A stretch of 64,000 nucleotides of DNA. It comes from Hyphomicrobium facile. Lineage in GTDB: Bacteria > Pseudomonadota > Alphaproteobacteria > Rhizobiales > Hyphomicrobiaceae. The stretch spans positions 124,001-188,000 of the forward strand of contig NZ_FPCH01000003.1 in assembly GCF_900116175.1 (NCBI RefSeq), read 5' to 3'. The notes beneath the pieces are model-generated. The model was not told where the DNA came from and searched no databases. It was given only the letters and a program-made list of their open reading frames with translations. Each line of letters opens with the position of its first letter. The first letter of the stretch is position 1. Shown here in pieces: positions 36,106 through 43,107 of the stretch. Position numbers and translations under genes: made by a program.

Positions 36106-37617
36106 ATGTCCGTATCAACACTCGAAAGTCCGCAGGTCTCTGCGGGAAACCCGCAAGCCCAAATGAAGCGGGTCATCACTTGGAAAGACGCCTTCTGGAT
36201 TACGGCCGGTGCATCACCGTGGATTCTCTTCTCCATCGGAGCCATGGCCGATACTCTTGGCACGGCGTCCATCCTGGTTTGGGGGATTTCCGCTCTCATC
36301 GGCTTCGTGCAGCTTTTTCTGTACGCAGAATTGGCCGGTGTGTTCCCCAACAAGACCGGCGGCGGCTCAGTCTACGCGTCAGTCGCTTGGATCAAGTACA
36401 GTAAACTGTTCGCACCCATAAACATGGGCGCCTACTGGTTCGGAACTTCGACATCGCTGACCGTGCTTTCTTCGCTTTGCGGAAGCTACATCGTTTCCGC
36501 CTTTTTCCAGGGCACGTCATTTGCGTCCTTTTCAGTTACACTGCTCGACCTGTCGTCGATATTGCCTGGGATCGTTCTGCAGCTGAACGCGACGATCATC
36601 ACCGGCATAGTGGTTCTGCTTCTCGTGTTTGCTCTTCAGCACACAGGCATTCTCCGCGCCGCGAAAATCCAGCACGTCATCGCGCTCTTCGCTCTGATAC
36701 CTCTGGTTCTGATTGCAATCGTCCCTCTTTTCAACGGCACGATAAACTATGCGAACTTCCAACCTTTCGAATTGAAGGGTGGCGTCGACTGGTTCAGCAC
36801 CGAAGGCCTGACCCTTTTGGCCGGTGGGTTATTCATCGCAGGATGGAGCACCTACGGTGCCGAACAGGCGGTGTCGTTCGTCAGCGAATTCAAAGATCCG
36901 CATCGCGATAACATTCGGGCAATCGTATCGACTGGGGCGATCGCCTTCGTGTGCTACGTGTTGCTGCCGTTCACATTTCTCGGTGTTCTCGGTCTCACGG
37001 CTCTCACGCAACCCGATTTTGTCGCCGGCTACACACAGCAGGCGGTCGCGGAACTTGCGACCATATCCTTTGGCAACAAAGCTGCCGAAATCGTCACGAT
37101 CGTTCTAATCCTTGCACTGTTGCTGTCGGTTGGAACGCTGTTGGCTGTAAGTTCGAGAACCCTCTACCAGGGATCCGTCGACGGAGTTTTCCCGAAATTT
37201 CTCTCGCGCCTCAACGGGCACCGTGCACCCGTCGCCGGAATGTGGGCTGACATCGTCGTGAACGCGTTCCTGATGCTGCTCGGCGCTCCGCTCTTCGTTC
37301 TGGCGGCAGGCGCAGTCTCCTACCTGTTGAGCATCTCGATGGATCTCATCGCGGTCAGACTGCTGCGCGCACAATATCCTGCGAGCGAACGTCATTTCCG
37401 TGCTCCGGATTTCCTCGTGAACTACGGCGGACCTGCGCTCGCTCTCTTCAACTTCGGGCTCATCATATTTGGCGCCAACACTTTCGCACCGAACGCACTC
37501 TTCTACGGGTTGGGCGTCATCGCTGTGGTCGTGCTGATGTTCATTTATCGCCACTACATCGTCGACAAGGGTGAGTGGCCCGAGCAAGCGAAGAAGGATC
37601 TCGGTATCGCGCGCTGA
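36106..37617 (+). CDS. APC-superfamily amino acid/amine permease
   Basis: 503 residues, start with AGGAA upstream, about 12 transmembrane helices. The first helix reads F-W-I-T-A-G-A-S-P-W-I-L-F-S-I-G-A-M-A, with the broken-helix Gly/Ser pattern of APC carriers. The helix 6 region G-W-S-T-Y-G-A-E-Q and a following conserved E-F-K-D-P are typical of amino acid-polyamine transporters. It lies between sfnB and the GcvT-like gene with short gaps, so it is part of the operon. Members import amino acids, amines and sulfonium amino acids such as S-methylmethionine; the last would suit the neighbours, but that is speculation. Confidence 0.87.
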   Translation: MSVSTLESPQVSAGNPQAQMKRVITWKDAFWITAGASPWILFSIGAMADTLGTASILVWGISALIGFVQLFLYAELAGVFPNKTGGGSVYASVAWIKYSKLFAPINMGAYWFGTSTSLTVLSSLCGSYIVSAFFQGTSFASFSVTLLDLSSILPGIVLQLNATIITGIVVLLLVFALQHTGILRAAKIQHVIALFALIPLVLIAIVPLFNGTINYANFQPFELKGGVDWFSTEGLTLLAGGLFIAGWSTYGAEQAVSFVSEFKDPHRDNIRAIVSTGAIAFVCYVLLPFTFLGVLGLTALTQPDFVAGYTQQAVAELATISFGNKAAEIVTIVLILALLLSVGTLLAVSSRTLYQGSVDGVFPKFLSRLNGHRAPVAGMWADIVVNAFLMLLGAPLFVLAAGAVSYLLSISMDLIAVRLLRAQYPASERHFRAPDFLVNYGGPALALFNFGLIIFGANTFAPNALFYGLGVIAVVVLMFIYRHYIVDKGEWPEQAKKDLGIAR

Positions 37618-37665
37618 AGCACGCTCGCCATTCGTCAAACGAAAGCAATCAGGAAGCAACAAGAC

Positions 37666-38901
37666 ATGTCTCTCAACACTACACGCTTGGTCGTCACCGC
37701 CGACAATGAAGGTGGATGGGACTACGGCACCCTTCGCGGACCCTATTCCGCGTTTCACATCGCGAACGGAGCCAAATACTGCGTCTATAACAATCGCCTT
37801 ATGCCGGTCAGCCAGAAGGTCTCACGCGAGGAGGGTTACTGGACCCTCAAGCAGAAGGCTGGACTGTTCGACACCGGCGAACGTCCGATCCAAATCTCGG
37901 GGCCTGACGCCGAGAAGCTCTGCAATAAAGTCTTCACGCGCAACGTCTCCAACCTGAAACCGTGGCGCGCAGGCTACGCGCTCCTCACCTATCCAAATGG
38001 AAACATTCTGTGCGACGGCGTACTTCTTCGGCTAGCGCCGGATACCTTCTGGTACGTGCAGGCTGATGGCCCAGTATACTCGTGGCTCATCGCACACGCT
38101 CAGGGCCTTGACGTCGAGGTCTCCGATCCCAATTCCTGGGTTTCTCAGGTTCAAGGGCCGGCATCATTGGATGTGTTGAACAACTTGATCGAAGGCGGCC
38201 TGCCTGCCGATTTCAAGTACTTCTCCGTTCGCCGCGCGCGTGTGCGGGGTCAGGATATCATCGTCTCCCGCACGGGCTGGACGAATGAAGCGGGCTTCGA
38301 GTTTTACACGCTGCCGAATGAGCCGAACTACGACGGGGCGGCACTGTGGAACGCGGTGCTCGAAGCCGGCAAGCCATTCGGTCTCGACGTTGCCGGACTC
38401 GACTCGATGGAAATTCGCCGCATCGAGGGAGGCATCCTCAACAACGGTTCCGATATGGATGACACGATGACGCCGTTCGAAGCGGGTCTCGGCGCATTTG
38501 TCGATCTTTCAAAGGACGACTTCATCGGCAAAGCGGCACTCGCGAGCGCGAAAAAGGAATCGCGCCTGATCGGGCTCATTAGCGACGGCGGCGAGCCGGT
38601 GCGCGAAGGACCGGTAACCATCGACGGCAAGAGGATCGGCTTCGTCACCGCGGCCGCGTTCTCTCCATTCTTGAATGCCGGCATCGCGATCGTGCGGCTC
38701 GACCAACCGCATGCCGACGGAACTAAGGTCGAGGTCTTGAGTCGCGACCACAAAACGCATTCAGCCGTGCTCGCGCAGCTGCCCCTCTATGATAAGGAAA
38801 AGAAAATTCCTCGCGGACTTGTCGTCGACATTCCCGAGCGGACGAGCGGCGCGGACAAAAAGCCAGCCAAGTCGCGCAAGCCAGAAGCGGCTCATTCATA
38901 A
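37666..38901 (+). CDS. GcvT-like aminomethyltransferase / possible folate-dependent demethylase
   Basis: 411 residues, start with AGGAAG upstream. Three-part GcvT fold: the folate-binding N-terminal domain (G-Y-W-T-L-K-Q-K-A-G-L-F-D), the G-W-T-N-E-A-G-F-E motif near 200, the G-L-D-S-M-E-I-R-R-I-E-G-G segment, and a C-terminal barrel plus a Lys-rich tail. In glycine-cleavage T protein the strand G-G-x-x-D-D carries the catalytic Asp. Here it reads NGNILCDG (111-118), so one of the two acids is Cys. There are no other glycine-cleavage genes. The same family includes DmdA (DMSP demethylase) and LigM, which move methyl groups to tetrahydrofolate. Between a permease and SsuD, a methyl-sulfur or methyl-amine demethylase is likely. 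Confidence 0.85.
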   Translation: MSLNTTRLVVTADNEGGWDYGTLRGPYSAFHIANGAKYCVYNNRLMPVSQKVSREEGYWTLKQKAGLFDTGERPIQISGPDAEKLCNKVFTRNVSNLKPWRAGYALLTYPNGNILCDGVLLRLAPDTFWYVQADGPVYSWLIAHAQGLDVEVSDPNSWVSQVQGPASLDVLNNLIEGGLPADFKYFSVRRARVRGQDIIVSRTGWTNEAGFEFYTLPNEPNYDGAALWNAVLEAGKPFGLDVAGLDSMEIRRIEGGILNNGSDMDDTMTPFEAGLGAFVDLSKDDFIGKAALASAKKESRLIGLISDGGEPVREGPVTIDGKRIGFVTAAAFSPFLNAGIAIVRLDQPHADGTKVEVLSRDHKTHSAVLAQLPLYDKEKKIPRGLVVDIPERTSGADKKPAKSRKPEAAHS

Positions 38902-38950
38902 CGACCGCCGCGACGCCAACCGTGACACTCAAACATAGTAGGAGACCAAC

Positions 38951-40123
38951 TTGACAAGCCGTGCCCCGGAGAAAATCGACGTCCTTTGGTTTTTGCCGAC
39001 GCACGGCGACAGCCGTTATCTCGGCACGACCGTTGGCGGCCGCGCGGTGGACTTGCCATACTTGCAGCAAGTCGCACACGCGGCCGACACGCTCGGTTTC
39101 TACGGCGTGCTTCTGCCGACCGGCAGAAGCTGCGAAGACAGCTGGATCGTGGCGGCCGCGTTGGCGCCGCTCACCCAGAATTTGCGTTTCCTTGTTGCCG
39201 TCAGGCCAGGTTTGCAACCCCCGGCGTTCGCCGCGCGAATGACCTCGACGCTCGATCGCATTTCCAATGGCCGACTGATGATCAACGTCGTCACGGGCGG
39301 CGATCCTTTGGAGAACAAGGGCGACGGATTGTTCGCCAGCCACGAAGAGCGCTACGAGATCACGCGAGAATTCCTTGACGTCTACAAGCGGATTCTTTCG
39401 GGCGAGACCGTGGACTACCACGGCAAGCACATCCACGCTGAGGATGCGCGCCTTCTGTTCCCGCCGGTCCAAAGCCCCTATCCGCCGCTTTACTTCGGCG
39501 GCTCTTCGGATGCGGCCAACAACGTGGCTGCGACCAGCATCGACAAATATCTGACCTGGGGCGAGCCGCCTGCCAGCGTCGCAGAGAAAATCGAAACCGT
39601 TCGAAAACTCGCGAAGGCGCAAGGCCGCGAGGTTACGTTTGGCATCCGCCTGCACGTCATCGTTCGTGAGACCAACAAGGAAGCTTGGGAGGCAGCAGAG
39701 TCTCTCATCCAATATCTCGACGACGATACGATTGAGGCGGCGCAGAAAGTGTTCTCGCGCATGGACTCCGTCGGCCAACAGCGGATGCGGCAGTTGCACG
39801 GGGGGAGCCGCGGAAAGCTCGAGGTCAGTCCAAATCTATGGGCGGGCGTCGGGCTTGTCCGCGGCGGCGCCGGCACCGCGCTTGTCGGCGATCCCGATAC
39901 GGTCGCTGAGCGAATTGACGAATACCGCCGCCTCGGCGTCGATAGCTTCATTCTCTCGGGCTATCCGCATCTCGAAGAAGCTTATCGCGTTGCAGAACTG
40001 TTGTTGCCGAAGCTGCCGCTTCGCCATGAAACAAAACGTGCCGGCCTCTCTTTGAACACGGGACCGTTCGGTGAAACCATTGCCGGTGATCATCGGCCAG
40101 CAGCGCGCGTGGGCCAATCATGA
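38951..40123 (+). CDS. ssuD: FMNH2-dependent alkanesulfonate/methanesulfonate monooxygenase
   Basis: 390 residues from a TTG at 38951, with GGAG 6 bases upstream. Luciferase-like enzyme that splits alkanesulfonates to aldehyde and sulfite. SsuD/MsuD hallmarks, as I recall them: [37 protein letters not shown] and [12 protein letters not shown]. It is the third enzyme of the dimethylsulfone route (as MsuD) or a general alkanesulfonatase; sequence alone does not fix chain length. Its end overlaps the next gene by ATGA. Confidence 0.94.
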   Translation: MTSRAPEKIDVLWFLPTHGDSRYLGTTVGGRAVDLPYLQQVAHAADTLGFYGVLLPTGRSCEDSWIVAAALAPLTQNLRFLVAVRPGLQPPAFAARMTSTLDRISNGRLMINVVTGGDPLENKGDGLFASHEERYEITREFLDVYKRILSGETVDYHGKHIHAEDARLLFPPVQSPYPPLYFGGSSDAANNVAATSIDKYLTWGEPPASVAEKIETVRKLAKAQGREVTFGIRLHVIVRETNKEAWEAAESLIQYLDDDTIEAAQKVFSRMDSVGQQRMRQLHGGSRGKLEVSPNLWAGVGLVRGGAGTALVGDPDTVAERIDEYRRLGVDSFILSGYPHLEEAYRVAELLLPKLPLRHETKRAGLSLNTGPFGETIAGDHRPAARVGQS

Positions 40124-41517
40124 ACGCGGAAGTGCGGCGGCCGACCGTCGCAATCGTCGGCGGCGGCTTTAGCGGTGCGGGAGTCGCCTATCATCTGGCG
40201 TGGCTCGGGGCACCGATGAAAATCATCGTCTTCGAGCCGCGCGCTCTTCTCGGCGCGGGTCTCGCGTATGGCGGGAGTGATCCGAACCACCGCATCAACG
40301 TGCCGGCGGCCAAAATGAGCCTCATCCCTGCAGATGAGGGACACTTCCTACGCTGGGTCAACGAGACGGGGGCGATCTCAGATGATCCGGACGCTATCGC
40401 CGGCGACGGATCGGCGTTTCCTCAGCGATCCGTCTTCGGACGCTACGTGAACGAACAACTTCGTCCGTTCCTCGAGTCGGGAGCCGTCGAGCACGTCCGC
40501 GAGGCCGTCACTCAGATCAAGAAGCAGGGACGCCGCTGGACGGTCGAAAGCGACAATACATCGGTGCATGCGGACTTTGTGGTTATCGCCACAACGCATC
40601 CCGAGCCGCGCCTTCCCTCCCCTCTCTTGAGCACACTTGAGAACGACCCGAGATTGATTGCCGATGCGACGGCCCCTCAGGCGCTCGCAGGGGTCAAGAG
40701 GCACGAACGTCTGCTGATCGTCGGCACGGGGCTAACCATGGCCGATATCGTGGCCACCCTCGACGCGCAAGGACACTACGGAAAAATAACTGCGATCTCC
40801 CGCCGTGGCCTTCGCTCGAAGACGCACGCCAAGACCGCACGGGATCCTTTTGGCGATTTTTCCAATCCCTTACCGCAAAGCGCCTCTGAGCTATTGCGGA
40901 GAGTACGGGAGACCGTCAGCCGGGCCGCCGCTCAAGACATACCGTGGCAGGCTGTTATCGATTCGCTGCGCGTTCATGCGCCGCGTTTTTGGCCCGCGTT
41001 GCCGGTTGCCGAGCGACGCCGCATCGTTCGCCATCTCCGGGTCTTTTGGGATGTTCACCGTTTCCGCATCGCCCCACAACCGGAAGCCATCATTCAGAAG
41101 CGCGTCGATGCGGGTGTTCTGCAATTCGTCGCTGCTTCGATAGAGAATCTGGAAGCCTCGGCGAGTGAATTGGAAGTCGTGCTCCGCATTTCGAAATCAC
41201 AGCGGAGGCTCGCTCGCACCGTCGATCGCATTATCCTTGCGACTGGCCCCAACCATGGTGCGATCCTTTCAAGTCAACCATTTTTGAAGGGTTTGTCGGA
41301 CGACGGCTTCTTATGCGCAGATCCTCTTGGACTCGGGATCGCCTGCGACGCTCAGGGGCGGAGCTTAAATATCCAAGGCCATCCGGATGAGACGCTTTGG
41401 ATTGCCGGACCTCTTGCTCGCGCAGCAGTCGGCGAGCTGATGGGAATGCCGCAAATCGCAGAGTTTGCCGCGCGCGTCGCCAACAATGTGTTCGAAGCCG
41501 CGCGCGAATACGCATGA
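40120..41517 (+). CDS. FAD/NAD(P)-binding protein (FAD_NAD_binding_9-like)
   Basis: 465 residues. N-terminal dinucleotide fold with [10 protein letters not shown] near residue 13, a second one ([10 protein letters not shown]) near residue 205, and a late A-T-G-P-N-H motif. Such proteins are often annotated as HcnB-like or hydroxyacylglutathione-type oxidoreductases, but their reaction is mostly unknown. It overlaps ssuD by four bases (ATGA), so it is made together with it and is part of the organosulfur operon. It might reduce flavin or oxidise an intermediate. Confidence 0.87.
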   Translation: MNAEVRRPTVAIVGGGFSGAGVAYHLAWLGAPMKIIVFEPRALLGAGLAYGGSDPNHRINVPAAKMSLIPADEGHFLRWVNETGAISDDPDAIAGDGSAFPQRSVFGRYVNEQLRPFLESGAVEHVREAVTQIKKQGRRWTVESDNTSVHADFVVIATTHPEPRLPSPLLSTLENDPRLIADATAPQALAGVKRHERLLIVGTGLTMADIVATLDAQGHYGKITAISRRGLRSKTHAKTARDPFGDFSNPLPQSASELLRRVRETVSRAAAQDIPWQAVIDSLRVHAPRFWPALPVAERRRIVRHLRVFWDVHRFRIAPQPEAIIQKRVDAGVLQFVAASIENLEASASELEVVLRISKSQRRLARTVDRIILATGPNHGAILSSQPFLKGLSDDGFLCADPLGLGIACDAQGRSLNIQGHPDETLWIAGPLARAAVGELMGMPQIAEFAARVANNVFEAAREYA

Positions 41518-41582
41518 ACATTCCGGATGACGCCTGAGCGTCGGTGATCGCCCGACTTTTGTCCGCTAGCCAAGCATCCGGG

Positions 41583-41885
41583 TCACGCGGGGAAGCAAAG
41601 CCAAGCGCCCAAGCAGGTTTTGGGTGTCGTCACTTTGCACGCCGTCTGCGAGGAGTGACACGTCGTTGTACCTGAGCCGTCTTCGCACTTCGTGTGGACC
41701 GGACCCTTGCCCACGCGGCCCTGCCCATAGATGATGTTTGCAAGACCGTGCGTCGAAAAGAGCACGGCGATATCGTGGGTCACGGCTTCGCCGACCGCTC
41801 CAACCTTGACGCAATCAGCCTGAGCCGTTGCTGAAAGTGCGCAGAAGGCCGCCGTGGCGACTAAGCCTAGTTTCAAAGAACGCAT
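41583..41885 (-). CDS. Small secreted cysteine-rich protein
   Basis: 100 residues from the ATG at 41885, which has GGAGG just upstream; an ATG at 41909 would add 8. A signal peptide (M-R-S-L-K-L-G ... A-Q-A) is followed by about 78 residues with six Cys and several Thr/Gly, suggesting disulfides. No family recognised. It faces the FAD protein tail to tail and lies next to an integrase fragment. About 113 bases upstream of its start the minus strand reads TGGCAAATGCGGCA, resembling one arm of the operators at 42323 and 46009. Confidence 0.65.
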   Translation of the reverse strand: MRSLKLGLVATAAFCALSATAQADCVKVGAVGEAVTHDIAVLFSTHGLANIIYGQGRVGKGPVHTKCEDGSGTTTCHSSQTACKVTTPKTCLGAWLCFPA

Positions 41886-42071
41886 TTGCCCCTCCAAAAA
41901 ATGATTCATCCCGTGTGGAAACTAGTTGAGCGCGTAGCCCTCGACAACGGAATCGGCCCGCTGCAAGCCCGTTCTCCCGAAAGGAACCGGAAAGCGTGCC
42001 GCATTTGCCACCCATCCGGCAGCCGGTAATGCCCGGCTCGGCTCATGCGGAGTAAAACCTCATGCCATTGC

Positions 42072-42272
42072 CTAGCCGCTCGGCGCAACGTCATCGATGC
42101 GGACGGCTACGACGTCACAGCCACGCAGCTTGCTATCGATGGCGAGATTGAACAGTGCGAGATCGCGCGTTCGCCCCGTCATCTGAAGCTTGGTTCTTAT
42201 CGACCAGACCTGACTGGGCCTGAGAGGCGACGATTTAAAGCGCGTTCGCGATAGAGCTTTGCCGCTCTTCAT
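42072..42272 (-). pseudogene. Truncated tyrosine-type site-specific integrase
   Basis: A 66-residue open frame. Residues 17-64 read like the part of phage-type integrases just before and including the first catalytic Arg: R-P-S-Q-V-W-S-I-R-T-K-L-Q, R-T-R-D-L-A-L-F-N-L-A-I-D-S-K-L-R-G-C-D-V-V. A stop follows where the family normally continues, and the rest of the catalytic domain (second Arg, His, Tyr) is missing. It is therefore dead. It marks an old integration or recombination event at the edge of the organosulfur region. Confidence 0.75.
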
Positions 42273-42322
42273 CGGGTCGCACGCTTGTGCACTTCGTATC
42301 GATGACTTCAAAAGCGGACGGT

Positions 42323-42338
42323 TGTGGCAAATGCCACC
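42323..42338. promoter_or_regulatory. Palindrome TGTG-N8-CACC, candidate Crp-type operator
   Basis: TGTGGCAAATGCCACC lies 98 bases upstream of the ATG at 42437. It is nearly the same as the site at 46009 in front of the paralogous gene; GGTTGTGGCAAA and a following GCG are shared. Crp proteins with an R-E-x-x-x-R recognition helix, as in the local regulator at 46563, bind TGTGA-N6-TCACA-like sites. Confidence 0.5.
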
Positions 42339-42436
42339 GCGCGGACTTCGATTTCTCGACACCGTGGTTTCATCAGGCACTTGCTTCAGGACCCATGGAG
42401 CGATGCGCCGGACCAAGCGGAAAGGAGAAACGCGCC

Positions 42437-42823
42437 ATGATGTCGATGACGAAAACTGTCATAGCTCTAGCCGTGGGCCTCTGTACCACGCACGTGAACA
42501 AGGCTGCCGAAGCTAACGATCCCACTGCCGCACGAGTGCTCAGACCGAACCAGAGCGTCGCATTCCCGATCGAAGCCAAGGCTACCCTAAGCTATTTCAC
42601 GAATGAGGATCGGATCTGCAAGGCGACCATGTGGGTCGCCGCACCGCCAACGTGGCAAGCAAATGTCGCAACCTTCGCGACAACGAAGTACGAGGCCGAT
42701 ATCCCAGTCGGAAAATCGGGCATAATCGCGCCCGCGCCCGGCAAAGCATTCGCGTTCGAGTGTCAATCGGAAGCACGAACCATGACGATCCGTCCGCTTA
42801 GGCCCACGAGCCTGGAGCGGTGA
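42437..42823 (+). CDS. Small secreted protein, paralogue of the one at 46114
   Basis: 128 residues from the ATG at 42437 (AAAGGAG upstream); the frame is open to 42287, but that part contains the operator. Signal peptide of about 23-27 residues, then a beta-rich domain of about 100 residues with two Cys (I-C-K-A and F-E-C-Q). The pattern P-x-Q-x-x-A-F, Y-F-x-x-E-x-R-C-K, E-A-x-I/D and F-x-C-x-x-x-A-R-T-M is shared with the protein at 46114, including both Cys. The family is unknown to me. The pair flanks the cyclase gene and shares an upstream palindrome. Confidence 0.75.
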   Translation: MMSMTKTVIALAVGLCTTHVNKAAEANDPTAARVLRPNQSVAFPIEAKATLSYFTNEDRICKATMWVAAPPTWQANVATFATTKYEADIPVGKSGIIAPAPGKAFAFECQSEARTMTIRPLRPTSLER

Positions 42824-43107
42824 TCGAAGGCGTCGCTGTCTTGCCACTCGGGGGCGGCAACGCTTCCGGGTGGCAGTATCTGCTTTCGCAGCATCGCTGC
42901 GCCTGAGCGGTGAGACTTGCCACAAGATGAAAGAAATTTCGAAAAAAGCGAAATTAGGAAAGTTGACGACGAACGCCAACAAAACGCCGCCTCTTCGCAT
43001 TGGCCGATTGCTCGATTTACGCTTCCGGGCGTGCTAGCGTGACGCTCTTGCTTTAACGTACCGTACGCTGACGACCTGATGACTCTCCAAAAGTGGAGGC
43101 GGTCGGA

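Noticed and set aside
42287-42436. In-frame upstream extension of the secreted protein containing CGKCH, a haem-c-like motif
   Set aside because: It has no signal peptide in front, the true start has a good ribosome site at 42437, and the same bases form the palindromic operator shared with 46009.
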